Shown: positions 35,176 through 43,574, numbered from the stretch's first letter. The stretch: 64,000 nt of DNA from CALACW01 sp002431305 (GCA_937890355.1 CALACW010000133.1:1-64000), one strand, 5' to 3'. Translations and numbers: made by a program. Notes: generated by a model not told the origin, from the letters alone.

Positions 35176-35799
35176 TTATTCATTATTTTTTTTCTCTTTA
35201 TTACTCAGAATAAAACGCATAAATATTGAACCGATAGAATTGAAAACGGTAGAAACAAAAACCAGCTTTATGCACATCAGAAAATCATTCATCGAATCTA
35301 TGTATAAAACTGAGTACGCCATGTTTGCAATGCTGTGTTCAAATCCGCACAGTAAAAACACCGTAACGCCGAAAATAATACCGGCGGTTTTTGAAATGTC
35401 GCTCTTTGCCGTCCTGTAATTTTTAACTGCTAAAAACATTATAATCCCGCAGAAAAAAGAGAGAATCGACATTGATAATATCCCGTTGGAAGTTTTTTGA
35501 ATCATCACGTTTTCAACGGCGTCTTTGAGCCCGGGTTTTGCAATGCGAACAATCCCCGCCGCAAAAATACATCCTATCAGATTTCCGACCCATGTCAGAG
35601 CACACTCCGACATATTTGACTTATCGATAAAACCAATTTTACCGGTGTAAAGGTTCATGTTCAGATAACAAATAAAAAACAAGCCTATCGAAAAGAGAAC
35701 GGAACCGATAACTGCGTTTTCGCACATTAATTTTACAACAGCTCCGATTGTAATAAGAACTCCGGCGGAAACTGATTTCTTTATGATATAAAAAAACAT
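35176..35799 (-). CDS. Small formate/nitrite transporter (FNT) family channel
   Basis: 207 residues with six predicted membrane helices. The FNT hallmark CGFEHSIANM with the central His is present near residue 150, and MNLYTGKIGF matches the usual [ED]LFTGN loop region. FNT proteins conduct formate, nitrite or hydrosulfide as pentamers. At 207 residues it is shorter than the usual 250-280; the terminal extensions are missing and LYTGK deviates. GAGGT precedes ATG by 7 bases. Formate is a reasonable guess for an anaerobic fermenter, but the substrate is not certain. Confidence 0.8.
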   Translation of the reverse strand: MFFYIIKKSVSAGVLITIGAVVKLMCENAVIGSVLFSIGLFFICYLNMNLYTGKIGFIDKSNMSECALTWVGNLIGCIFAAGIVRIAKPGLKDAVENVMIQKTSNGILSMSILSFFCGIIMFLAVKNYRTAKSDISKTAGIIFGVTVFLLCGFEHSIANMAYSVLYIDSMNDFLMCIKLVFVSTVFNSIGSIFMRFILSNKEKKNNE

Positions 35800-35871
35800 A
35801 AATCGACCTCTTTTTTAATATAGCACTTATTTATAATATACATAACTAAAAAAAATAAATATCATTTTATT

Positions 35872-35902
35872 TTTGGGTGTAGTTTGGGTGTAGTTTTTGG
35901 GT
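35872..35902. repeat. Tandem 11-bp repeat near tRNA-Trp
   Basis: TTTGGGTGTAG twice in tandem plus a partial third copy (TTTGGGT), in the otherwise AT-rich 238-base gap between the FNT gene and the tRNA terminator. The rest of the gap shows only possible promoter-like AT-rich sequence for the FNT gene. No integrase is nearby. Confidence 0.85.
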
Positions 35903-35984
35903 AACGAGGAATCATCATATACTATTATATGACCTAAGGCAATTTAACGCAAGAATCATTTTCGGTAATATTAACTAAAAATAT

Positions 35985-36032
35985 ACAATAAAAAAACCGC
36001 CAATTGTTGATAATGAACAACAAAAAGCGGTT
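35985..36032 (-). terminator. Terminator of the tRNA transcript
   Basis: Read leftward: AACCGC...GTTG / CAAC...GCGGTT interrupted stem followed by a T7 run, six bases past the tRNA-Trp CCA end. Confidence 0.8.
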
Positions 36033-36037
36033 TATTT

Positions 36038-36113
36038 TGGCAGGGGCAGAAGGACTTGAACCCTCGGCACGCGGTTTTGGAGACCGCTGCTCTACCAACT
36101 GAGCTATACCCCT
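36038..36113 (-). tRNA. tRNA-Trp (CCA)
   Basis: 76-nt cloverleaf. Acceptor AGGGGTA pairs with TGCCCCT, D arm AGCTCAGTTGGTAGAGCA, anticodon loop TCTCCAAA gives CCA, T loop GTTCAAGTC, and 3' CCA is encoded. It follows tRNA-Ile2 in the same transcript. Confidence 0.97.
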
Positions 36114-36178
36114 ATCTTGCCTTCGCTTTTGCGAAGACATGTGAAACGCCCGTATGTATACCCCACAACAGTGTTTCA

Positions 36179-36255
36179 TGGTGGACCATCAGGGACTCGA
36201 ACCCCGGACCGACCGGTTATGAGCCGGTTGCTCTAACCAACTGAGCTAATGGTCC
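36179..36255 (-). tRNA. tRNA with CAT anticodon, probably tRNA-Ile2
   Basis: 77-nt cloverleaf with encoded CCA. Acceptor GGACCAT/ATGGTCC, D arm AGCTCAGTTGGTTAGAGCA, anticodon loop CTCATAA. The acceptor and D arm resemble the Bacillus tRNA-Ile2 (lysidine-modified CAU) much more than elongator tRNA-Met, so Ile2 is preferred. Generic software may label it tRNA-Met. Confidence 0.93.
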
Positions 36256-36273
36256 GTTTCACAATGCTTGTAT

Positions 36274-36302
36274 ATTATATCGTTTTATGATGTAATTGTC
36301 AA
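36274..36302 (-). promoter_or_regulatory. Perfect consensus promoter of the tRNA operon
   Basis: Read leftward: TTGACA, a 17-bp spacer, TATAAT, about 19 bases upstream of tRNA-Ile2. Confidence 0.9.
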
Positions 36303-36327
36303 GCATATTTTTTATATTTTTTATTAA

Positions 36328-36444
36328 TTAATACATGTTTTTGTCCATGTGTGATTTAACCATAACTCTGATAGCTATGGACAGCACGATAAGAGTAACA
36401 GCCGCGCCGATATTTGCCGCGGTATTTCTCTGATTCTTCCTCAT
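36328..36444 (-). CDS. 38-aa single-span membrane peptide
   Basis: Starts MRKNQRNTAANIGAAV, continues with one hydrophobic helix (VTLIVLSIAI) and ends KSHMDKNMY. An ATG at 36450 overlaps the stop of the upstream gene (ATGA), but GGAGG (36452-36456) is only one base from it and 7 bases from the ATG at 36444, so the latter is chosen. It is co-transcribed with radA and the DUF6873-like gene. The positive N-terminus predicts N-in topology. No family is recognised. Confidence 0.6.
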   Translation of the reverse strand: MRKNQRNTAANIGAAVTLIVLSIAIRVMVKSHMDKNMY

Positions 36445-36446
36445 TT

Positions 36447-37190
36447 TCATTCCTCCGTAATCGGAATTATACTTCCGACATCATATATTTTTTCATCTGA
36501 AAGATAAACCCATTGTACATTATGCAATGAGCAGAAATTCTCAATTTCGTTTCTGATTAAATCGTCGTATATCCGCCCCGTAAAAGCGAGCAGATTACAT
36601 CCGAGTTTTCCTGCCGACCCGCCGATGAATCCGTATTCGAATCCGTCAAGTCTGACAAAGCCTTTGTCAACAAACAAAACGTCAAGTTTTTCCCTGCATT
36701 CGTTGTAAATCGAAATATCATCCGTTATAACCGCGCTTTCACTGACAGGTACAACGGAACACTTCGTATATCCCTGCTTAACGTTTAAAATTTCAAAAGA
36801 ATTTCTCCTGCAATATTCTAACACATCTTTTCGTACAGTGTCAACATTGCATATCATATATTTTCCTATTATGACGCAGTTAAGCGGACAGTCATACGGA
36901 TATTCAGCCGAAAGCGAAATATCGCTTTTAATCAAATTCATTCCGCAAATCGGCTCAATTCCGGTTAAATAATCCGCCTCTTTCGCTATTGCAGAATTGT
37001 TATCCCCGAGAGGGAGAAAAACAAGGTCTGCATGCCTCCGAATACGTTTATCCACATTTTCAACCGGTTTTGTATTTATTATTTCAATGCTGTATTTTTT
37101 TAATCCGCGTGCCGTCTCATCCGAAAGTCCGCCTGCGATAAGCGTTTTAACTTTTTTTTCGGGCAGATTCGCGTTTTTTATATAACTCAT
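36447..37190 (-). CDS. DUF6873-like protein
   Basis: 247 residues, soluble. Recognised features: NANLPEKKVKTLIAG at the start, VFLPLGDNNSAIAKEADYL, an internal duplication-like alternation of short beta strands, VKQGYTKCSVVPVSESAVITDD, and FGFIGGSAGKLGCNLLAFTG. The pattern fits the DUF6873 family with a GME (guanidino-group-modifying enzyme) fold. The motif set CSVVPVSESAVITDD could hold the catalytic acid, but I cannot point to a nucleophile Cys with confidence. Starts with ATGA overlap on radA, so it is translationally coupled. Function unknown. Confidence 0.7.
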   Translation of the reverse strand: MSYIKNANLPEKKVKTLIAGGLSDETARGLKKYSIEIINTKPVENVDKRIRRHADLVFLPLGDNNSAIAKEADYLTGIEPICGMNLIKSDISLSAEYPYDCPLNCVIIGKYMICNVDTVRKDVLEYCRRNSFEILNVKQGYTKCSVVPVSESAVITDDISIYNECREKLDVLFVDKGFVRLDGFEYGFIGGSAGKLGCNLLAFTGRIYDDLIRNEIENFCSLHNVQWVYLSDEKIYDVGSIIPITEE

Positions 37191-38554
37191 GTAACTATTG
37201 CCTCGAACGCTTTTCTTATCGTTCTGACTCCTACAACCTGCGCCGACTGCTTTATGCTCTCGGGCAGAGATTTATAATTATGATACGGAATAACAATTCT
37301 CTTGAATCCCATTCTGACAGCCTCGCTGACACGCTGTTCGGCAGAACTTACAGAACGAATTTCGCCTGCAAGACCGATTTCGCCGAATGCTATAACATCC
37401 TCTCTAACGACCATATCCTTAAGCGATGAAACAAGCGCCAATGCGACTGATAAATCAGAAGCGGGTTCGTCTATTTTCATTCCGCCCGCGACGTTTATAT
37501 AACAATCGGTATTGGAAAAGAAATAACCGCACCGTTTTTCGAGTACCGCAATTAACATCGACATTCTGTTATAATCGAAGCCCGTAGACATTCTCCTCGG
37601 ATTTCCGAATCCCGTAGGCGTAACAAGTCCCTGAACCTCTGCTAAAATAGGACGGCTGCCCTCCATAACACAAGCGACGCATGTACCCGACGTATTTTTC
37701 GGTCTGCCCTCAAGCATCATTTTTGACGGATTTTCAACTTCCGACAATCCGTTCGTACCCATTATAAAAACGCCGACCTCGTTTGTCGAGCCGAATCTGT
37801 TTTTGACAGCCCTTAATATTCTGCATGTCAGATTCTTATCGCCCTCAAAATATAGAACGGTATCGACAATATGCTCCATAACCTTAGGACCCGCGATATT
37901 TCCATCCTTATTGACATGTCCGACAATGAACATGGGGATATCGAGTCCCTTTGCGGTACGCATAAATAAATTCGTACATTCTCTGACCTGCGTAATACTG
38001 CCCGCGGAAGATGTAACCTCGGAAATGCTCATTGTCTGAATCGAATCTATAATAACGACATCGGGCTTTTCGTTTCTGATAACCTCACACACATACTGCG
38101 CGTCGGTGTCGCACAGCACAAAAAGATTGTCTCCGTTAACCTTAAGCCTGTCCGCTCTTAACTTAATCTGTCCGGACGATTCCTCGCCCGAGACATAGAG
38201 AACTTTTTTAGTTTTCGAAAGATTATAACATGACTGCAAAAGAATCGTGGACTTACCTATACCGGGGTCTCCGCCTATCAGCACGAGCGAGCCTTTAACA
38301 AGTCCCCCGCCCAGTACTCTGTTGAATTCTTTAATTCCGGTATCGTACCGTATTTCATCAGAACCCGTTATCTCGTTAAGAGTAACGACATTGGCTCTGC
38401 CGACCGGAGAATACGCCTGTTTCGACGACGAATCGGCTTTAATCTCCTCCTCCATACAGTTCCATTCTCCGCAGTGCGGACACTGACCGTACCATTTCGC
38501 ACTTTCATATCCGCATTCGGAGCAAATATAAACCGTTTTATTCTTCTGCGCCAT
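37187..38554 (-). CDS. radA: DNA repair protein RadA
   Basis: 455 residues from ATG 38554; the in-frame TTG five codons upstream is part of the GGAGG region that serves as ribosome site. N-terminal zinc finger CSECGYESAKWYGQCPHC, Walker A GGDPGIGKST, Walker B VVIIDSIQT, the RadA-specific KNRFG motif and a C-terminal Lon-like domain (NVAGGMKIDEPASDL). RadA is a hexameric branch-migration helicase in recombination. It overlaps cwlD by 17 bases and the DUF6873-like gene by 4. Confidence 0.96.
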   Translation of the reverse strand: MAQKNKTVYICSECGYESAKWYGQCPHCGEWNCMEEEIKADSSSKQAYSPVGRANVVTLNEITGSDEIRYDTGIKEFNRVLGGGLVKGSLVLIGGDPGIGKSTILLQSCYNLSKTKKVLYVSGEESSGQIKLRADRLKVNGDNLFVLCDTDAQYVCEVIRNEKPDVVIIDSIQTMSISEVTSSAGSITQVRECTNLFMRTAKGLDIPMFIVGHVNKDGNIAGPKVMEHIVDTVLYFEGDKNLTCRILRAVKNRFGSTNEVGVFIMGTNGLSEVENPSKMMLEGRPKNTSGTCVACVMEGSRPILAEVQGLVTPTGFGNPRRMSTGFDYNRMSMLIAVLEKRCGYFFSNTDCYINVAGGMKIDEPASDLSVALALVSSLKDMVVREDVIAFGEIGLAGEIRSVSSAEQRVSEAVRMGFKRIVIPYHNYKSLPESIKQSAQVVGVRTIRKAFEAIVT

Positions 38555-39263
38555 CTGTGTTTCCTCCAAGATAGTTCATAATTCCGTCCGCCGTAAACTG
38601 CGCAAGGCTCTGTCTGTATTCGCCGTCTGCAAGTTTTTTTGATTCCTCCGGATTGGAAAGAAATCCGCATTCGACCATAACCGACGGACGTTCGGCTCGG
38701 TATAAAAGATAAATCGAATCGCCGGAAGCCTTAATTTGTCTCGTATTATCCGGCTGTAATCCAGAAACAACCGCGGACTGTATACACTGCGCAAGAATCC
38801 GGCTCTCGTCATTATTCGCCGAGTAAAAAACCTGCGTTCCGCTGTATTTTGTCTCTTCGTAAAAATTCTGATGGATGCTGACAAGTATTGAACCCGGAGT
38901 TTCGTTTACAATGGCAAATCTGTTATGAATATCAGATACTTTCTTTTCTCTGACACTCGAACATCCCGGATCGGATATATCCGTATCTGTACTGCGAACC
39001 AATAGCGTATTAACGCCCTTTTGAGTCAAAATATCGTTTAATTTCAGTGCGATATCAAGATTTACATCTTTTTCGAGCAGACCGTCGGCCGATACGGAAC
39101 CTGGGTCTACTCCCCCGTGCCCGGCATCGATAACAACCGTTACATCGGAGCCTCGTCCGCTTACACCGAGAACGGCGTTTCGTTTTATATACATAACCGC
39201 GGATAAAAAGGAGAAACAAACTGTCAGCATAACCGTTAATGCTATAAGATTTTTTAGTTTCAA
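38538..39263 (-). CDS. cwlD: N-acetylmuramoyl-L-alanine amidase, CwlD type
   Basis: About 241 residues. Starts at TTG 39263 with AGGTGAT 5 bases before it (a GTG three codons upstream lies inside that site). N-terminal signal-anchor helix (NLIALTVMLTVCFSFLSAVMYI), then Amidase_3 with VVIDAGHGGVDPGS, the Zn-binding Glu in GLLEKDVNLDIA, SIHQNFYEE (second His) and the catalytic Glu in SVMVECGFLSNPEE. In spore formers CwlD makes muramic-lactam for the cortex, so it hints at sporulation ancestry. The family also trims vegetative wall. Confidence 0.88.
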   Translation of the reverse strand: MKLKNLIALTVMLTVCFSFLSAVMYIKRNAVLGVSGRGSDVTVVIDAGHGGVDPGSVSADGLLEKDVNLDIALKLNDILTQKGVNTLLVRSTDTDISDPGCSSVREKKVSDIHNRFAIVNETPGSILVSIHQNFYEETKYSGTQVFYSANNDESRILAQCIQSAVVSGLQPDNTRQIKASGDSIYLLYRAERPSVMVECGFLSNPEESKKLADGEYRQSLAQFTADGIMNYLGGNTDGAEE

Positions 39264-39311
39264 GCATATCACCTCATATAATGATATGCCGGACGCTTAT
39301 TTGCTTATTCT

Positions 39312-39346
39312 AAAAAGACAAAGTCCGCCATAATAATGACGGACTC
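39312..39346 (-). terminator. Terminator of peptide 3
   Basis: Read leftward: AGTCCGTCAT/ATGGCGGACT stem with a 4-base loop, then TTGTCTTTTT. Confidence 0.75.
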
Positions 39347-39365
39347 ACGTGTCAAAAAGATAAGA

Positions 39366-39491
39366 TTAACCTGCGTACTTATCCAATGTCTTGGAGATAG
39401 TCTCGCTGATAGCGTCATCAAAAACGCCGAGTTTAGCAAGCATCTTTACTATCTTAAGTACCATTTTTAAAATCCAAAATACTCCGCCCAT
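39366..39491 (-). CDS. 41-aa amphipathic peptide 3
   Basis: A small gene with its own consensus promoter, an AAAAGGAG ribosome site 8 bases from ATG, and a terminator 20 bases after the TAA stop. The peptide begins MGGVFWILKMVLKIVKMLAK. Lys recurs every 3-4 residues among Val/Ile/Leu/Met/Trp over residues 4-21, which gives a cationic amphipathic helix. A second, weakly charged helix follows (DDAISETISKTLDKY). No leader, signal peptidase site or Cys. Its layout matches peptides 1 and 2, but the sequence is not clearly homologous. Function unknown. Confidence 0.7.
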   Translation of the reverse strand: MGGVFWILKMVLKIVKMLAKLGVFDDAISETISKTLDKYAG

Positions 39492-39528
39492 TGTACAAAA
39501 CTCCTTTTTATTTATTATTTATATATCT

Positions 39529-39557
39529 ATTATACACACATACATTTAATAAATCAA
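39529..39557 (-). promoter_or_regulatory. Promoter of peptide 3
   Basis: Read leftward: TTGATT, a 17-bp spacer, TATAAT; about 38 bases before the start codon. Confidence 0.8.
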
Positions 39558-39602
39558 TACTTTTTTTGCCGAAAAGTTCAATTAATATTTTAACAATATG
39601 CT

Positions 39603-40316
39603 TTATTTTGAAAGTTTGGTAACAGGTTCGGAAAATTCGATTCCGTGAGTGTCAACCGTAATGCTCTTGATAACAACATCTTTTAAAGGTTTATCGTTCG
39701 CATCTTTTTCAACGTCGGCTATTTTATCGACTACGTCCATACCGCTCGTGACCCTGCCGAACGCAGCATACTGACCGTCAAGATAAGTCGAATCAGCCTG
39801 GCAGATAAAGAACTGACTGCCCGCCGTATCATAACCCGAGCTTCTCGCCATGGAAACGGTGCCTCTCGTATGGCTTAAGTTATTAGCGGTTCCGTTATAC
39901 GCAAACTCGCCCTTAATCGAGTATCCGGGACCTCCGGTTCCTACGCCCTTGGGGTCACCGCCCTGTATCATGAAATCTTTTATAACGCGATGAAATATAA
40001 GTCCGTCATAGAATCCGGAATTGGCAAGGAATATAAAATTCTCAACAGTATTCGGAGCCTTGTCATAATAAAGCTCTACGACAATCTTTCCGCCGTCAGC
40101 CATTTTAATAGTAGCCGTGGGATTCTCCTTAACGGCAATCTTCGTCTCGGGTTCGGACAGCGAACCTTTCGGAACGTCTATTGTCGAGTAGATATCAAAC
40201 GTATTCTCACCCGATTCGGGTTCTTTTGTATCGTCGTTTGCTTCTGACTTTGAACATGAGGCAAACGCAAAAATCAGAATTACGGCTGATAATAATGCTA
40301 TGATTTTCTTAGTCAT
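39603..40316 (-). CDS. Cyclophilin-type peptidyl-prolyl isomerase lipoprotein
   Basis: 237 residues from ATG 40316, with AAGGAG upstream; a longer frame to 40349 lacks a ribosome site. Signal peptide ending in the lipobox FASC (Cys near 21), so it is lipid-anchored outside the membrane. Cyclophilin core about 75-235: FHRVIKDFMIQGGDP, RGTVSMARS, SQFFICQAD, LDGQYAAFGRV. The usual catalytic Arg (FHRV) and the QGGDP motif are kept. It catalyses prolyl isomerisation in secreted proteins. It overlaps the sugar-transferase gene by 8 bases, so both are co-translated. Confidence 0.93.
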   Translation of the reverse strand: MTKKIIALLSAVILIFAFASCSKSEANDDTKEPESGENTFDIYSTIDVPKGSLSEPETKIAVKENPTATIKMADGGKIVVELYYDKAPNTVENFIFLANSGFYDGLIFHRVIKDFMIQGGDPKGVGTGGPGYSIKGEFAYNGTANNLSHTRGTVSMARSSGYDTAGSQFFICQADSTYLDGQYAAFGRVTSGMDVVDKIADVEKDANDKPLKDVVIKSITVDTHGIEFSEPVTKLSK

Positions 40317-41691
40317 TTGTTTCGGTCTCCTTTTTTTCTTTTCCCTCAAAACCCTCCGTACTCTCCTTCATAAACATAACCTTTATAGTCTGAAGGATGA
40401 GCTTAAAGTCAAGGAAAAACGTAAAATTATTTATGTACATTAAATCGAGAACAAGTTTGTCGTACGGAGTCGTATTATACTTGCCCATTATCTGAGCAAA
40501 TCCCGTAAGTCCCGCTTTAACCTTAGTTCGGTATTTAAATTCGGGTACCTGTTTCGTGTACATTTCGTGATGTTCAACGCGCTCGGGTCTGGGACCTACA
40601 ACGGACATATCGCCTTTTAATATATTAAAAAGCTGGGGAAGTTCGTCGAGTCTTAATTTTCTTATAACCCTGCCGACCTTTGTGATTCTCGGGTCCCTGT
40701 CCGTCGTGGGTATAACCTCTCCGTTTTTCTCCGCGTCGACAATCATGCTTCTGAATTTATAGATTTCAAAAACTTTTTCGTTAATCGTAACGCGTTTCTG
40801 TTTAAACAGAACGGGGCCGTGATCTTCAAGTTTTATAGCAACAGCGATAATTGCAAGAAGAGGTGAAAAAACTATTATTCCTAAAATTGAAAGGAAAATA
40901 TCACATGTACGTTTTATAATTCTCTGCTCTTCGGTAAGTCCTGTATTACGGCAGAACAACAGCGGAGAGTCGAACTGGTGAATTTCCTCGGCGCCTCTTA
41001 TAAATATATCGGAAATGCGGGGCGGGAGATAAACATCGATATTATTAACGTAACAGAATTTAAGTATATCGTTTCTCTCTTTGCTCGGAACACGGCTGAT
41101 AACAACAGCCTCATAGCGTTTAATAGACTCATAAACTTCTTCGAGATTGCCGTCAAATAATTCAGTATCGGGCTTTAAAAGTATCGATTCGCATATAAGA
41201 TACTGGTCGGTACGGCTCACAAGCTTATAAATGAGATCCTGCGCCTGGTGGTCTCCGTAAACCAATATAATCCGCTTTGGCGGGAATATTTTATTGATAA
41301 CCGCCGACGCGGTAAACGTCCATAAAACCGAGATGCAAACATTAATCACCGTCAGTATCAGAATAGGCCACGCCGATACGAACGCTCTGTGTATAAGACT
41401 TATCTGCAAATACGCAACAAAATTAACGATAAGCACGGATATGCTTTGGGAAAGTATGATATTCGAACGCGTGTGATATCCGATTTTCAGCGCGTCGAGA
41501 ATGTTAAACGTAACAAGGAGTATAACAAAATATATAGCAACAAGCAAATCGCCGCCGGTCGCAAGCGGAGCCTTCAAAACTCTGTTATACATACCGAATA
41601 AAATATAAGCAAACGCTCCGGTCTGCAATGCTAATATAAGAACGGAAAAAAACGCCTTTACGGCATGTCCGAATTTTTTTCTTAGGGGCAA
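40309..41691 (-). CDS. Undecaprenyl-phosphate sugar phosphotransferase (initiating glycosyltransferase)
   Basis: 460 residues. Four N-terminal membrane helices with a CoA-binding-like/NAD-like fold after them (IILVYGDHQAQDLIYKLV), then a re-entrant membrane segment (CDIFLSILGIIVFSPLLAI) and the bacterial sugar transferase domain (PF02397): KFRSMIVDAE, RKLRLDELPQLFNIL, GDMSVVGPRPE and KAGLTGFAQ. It loads the first sugar-1-phosphate on undecaprenyl phosphate for exopolysaccharide or capsule. No other polysaccharide gene is adjacent. The sugar is unknown. Confidence 0.92.
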   Translation of the reverse strand: MPLRKKFGHAVKAFFSVLILALQTGAFAYILFGMYNRVLKAPLATGGDLLVAIYFVILLVTFNILDALKIGYHTRSNIILSQSISVLIVNFVAYLQISLIHRAFVSAWPILILTVINVCISVLWTFTASAVINKIFPPKRIILVYGDHQAQDLIYKLVSRTDQYLICESILLKPDTELFDGNLEEVYESIKRYEAVVISRVPSKERNDILKFCYVNNIDVYLPPRISDIFIRGAEEIHQFDSPLLFCRNTGLTEEQRIIKRTCDIFLSILGIIVFSPLLAIIAVAIKLEDHGPVLFKQKRVTINEKVFEIYKFRSMIVDAEKNGEVIPTTDRDPRITKVGRVIRKLRLDELPQLFNILKGDMSVVGPRPERVEHHEMYTKQVPEFKYRTKVKAGLTGFAQIMGKYNTTPYDKLVLDLMYINNFTFFLDFKLILQTIKVMFMKESTEGFEGKEKKETETND

Positions 41692-41724
41692 CTCTTTCGC
41701 CTCCGGTCTGAATGTGTCGCGTCC

Positions 41725-41753
41725 ATTATATACTATTTTTTCCTGTTAGTCAA
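41725..41753 (-). promoter_or_regulatory. Promoter of the sugar transferase-cyclophilin operon
   Basis: Read leftward: TTGACT, a 17-bp spacer, TATAAT, 34 bases before the start codon. Confidence 0.8.
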
Positions 41754-41771
41754 TATAAACATATAAATATT

Positions 41772-41809
41772 AAAAAATCACCCGACATATAGCGGATATG
41801 TCAGGTGAT
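41772..41809 (-). terminator. Terminator of the GPH symporter gene
   Basis: 14-bp stem ATCACCTGACATAT/ATATGTCGGGTGAT (one mismatch), loop CCGCT, then TTTTTTA read leftward. Confidence 0.85.
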
Positions 41810-41833
41810 ACATTCATATTGAATTAAAAAAGT

Positions 41834-43432
41834 TTATTTCTTTTTCTTTTTCAAATTATTCCCGGGAATATCGCCGATATCAGCCTCAGCCTCTTCTACA
41901 AGTGCTTCATCAACCTCGATTGCTTCGCCGGTTGCATCGGCAGCTACGCCGGCAGCGAGTTTTCTCGCCTCAACCTCGGCAACCATCTCAGCCTGTTTCT
42001 TCTCAGTAATCTTATAGAAAAACATCGGAACCGCACACGCGAACATACTTATTACGCCCGAGAGAACAAGAAGGTTCCAAAGAAGATCCTTGCCGTCCGC
42101 GGTAATGTAAACGCCGTTTGCAGCCTCGGGGTTAATTCCCGCCCACGAGTATGAGAATACGCCGATGAATGCGCCGAGAGCCATACCGATTTTGTTGATA
42201 AGGGTCTGCATAGCAAAGCAGATTCCCTCGCCTCTCTCGCCTGTTTTCCACTCAAGATAGTCAACGGTATCGCCTATCATTGCGTAGGTGATGATGTTGT
42301 TAACGCCCTGGGGGATTCCGAGAAGGACGAGTCCGATTGCTGCGACAATAAGTTTCCACGTTGCGTCATAGCCTACAAAGTACATAACGGTCATTACGAC
42401 ACCGCCGAAAAGATGAACTACAATGTATGTCCATTTCTTCGTAAACTTCTTAGACATCCAGGGAACGAGCACGGAAGCTACAAGTCCGCCGGGAACAACG
42501 AGAAGGGTGATAAGACTGTAAAGTCCCTCATTATTAAGAACATACTTTGCGAAATAAAGTCCGCCCGTATAAGTATAAACCATTCTTGCGCCGCCGAGTA
42601 TACCCGAAAGAACGATGAGAAGAAGCTGTTTATTCTTGAATAAAAGTTTAAGGTTATGTCCGAGTGAGGGAGGAGTTGCAGTCGTTGTGTAACGCTCCTT
42701 GGTATTCTTGAATCCGTAGAAGAACATGGGAACCGCAAGAACGACGCAGACAAGAGCGCAGATGAAGTATGTCCATTTAAGTGTATTTGCATTCTGATAA
42801 ATATACTGAGGATCTACTACACCCTCGGGAGTTTTATACTTCGCGGTGACAGCTGACGTGATAATAGGTACAAAAACCGTGACGATACCTGCGCCGAGCG
42901 TACATACGAGACGGGCAACGGTAAGGATATTACCGCGGACAACGGTATCGTTCGTCATACATGTGGAAAGTCCCCAGTAAGGAACGTCGGCTACTGTGTA
43001 TACCATACTCCAAATAACATATATAACTGAAATAATAACAAACGTAGAAGTTTTCTGTGCGGGAAGGAACGGAGCAAAGCATGCAATTGTTACTACTGCA
43101 ATGGGTATTGCCATCCATTTAAGATAAGGTCTGCACTTACCCCATTTTGTACGGGTTTTATCGACAATACTGCCCATAATCGGGTCGTTCATGGCATCAT
43201 AAACTCGCGTGCCAAGCATAAGATACGCAACCGCCATAGTGCCCGAAACGGCGCCGATGGTTACATTGCCTCCGAACAGCAGAGCATCGGTCATGAAAAC
43301 CGTAAGATACGAACCGATAATCGTACAAATAAGATTTTGACCGAATCCGGTTACTGAATAAGCGATAGCTTCTTTAGGCTGAACGCCCTTTCCGGGCGTG
43401 GTGCCGAAAAGCTTGTGAAGAAATTTATTCAT
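41834..43432 (-). CDS. GPH-family sugar:cation symporter (MFS, MelB-like)
   Basis: 532 residues, 12 predicted helices. GPH marks: early AYSVTGFGQNLICTIIGSYLTVFMTD, YDAMNDPIMGSIVDKTRTKWGKCRPY between helices 2 and 3, and MIGDTVDYLEWKTGERGEG. It imports a glycoside, pentoside or hexuronide with a cation. The C-terminus has an acidic-Lys tail (EVDEALVEEAEADIG...KKKKK). Monocistronic between its own promoter and terminator. It could feed the beta- and alpha-galactosidases 35 kb away, but nothing in its sequence proves the substrate. Confidence 0.9.
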   Translation of the reverse strand: MNKFLHKLFGTTPGKGVQPKEAIAYSVTGFGQNLICTIIGSYLTVFMTDALLFGGNVTIGAVSGTMAVAYLMLGTRVYDAMNDPIMGSIVDKTRTKWGKCRPYLKWMAIPIAVVTIACFAPFLPAQKTSTFVIISVIYVIWSMVYTVADVPYWGLSTCMTNDTVVRGNILTVARLVCTLGAGIVTVFVPIITSAVTAKYKTPEGVVDPQYIYQNANTLKWTYFICALVCVVLAVPMFFYGFKNTKERYTTTATPPSLGHNLKLLFKNKQLLLIVLSGILGGARMVYTYTGGLYFAKYVLNNEGLYSLITLLVVPGGLVASVLVPWMSKKFTKKWTYIVVHLFGGVVMTVMYFVGYDATWKLIVAAIGLVLLGIPQGVNNIITYAMIGDTVDYLEWKTGERGEGICFAMQTLINKIGMALGAFIGVFSYSWAGINPEAANGVYITADGKDLLWNLLVLSGVISMFACAVPMFFYKITEKKQAEMVAEVEARKLAAGVAADATGEAIEVDEALVEEAEADIGDIPGNNLKKKKK

Positions 43433-43462
43433 TCACGTCATCCTTTCGTTGTTTATGGGTAT

Positions 43463-43492
43463 ATAATAGCACAACACGACAGATAATTTCAA
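43463..43492 (-). promoter_or_regulatory. Promoter of the GPH symporter
   Basis: Read leftward: TTGAAA, an 18-bp spacer, TATTAT. Confidence 0.6.
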
Positions 43493-43574
43493 TATTTTTT
43501 TAGACTTTTGTACATTTTTTTGGTTTATTCATAAATTATATATGTATATACGATAAAAAAATTGATTTTTCCTA

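Noticed and set aside
35872..36113. Integrated element at the tRNA genes
   Set aside because: No integrase, excisionase or duplicated tRNA end was found, so only the tandem repeat is reported.
36114..36178. Hairpins between the two tRNAs as a separate RNA gene
   Set aside because: The short stem (CTTCGC/GCGAAG) is typical spacer structure for tRNA processing.
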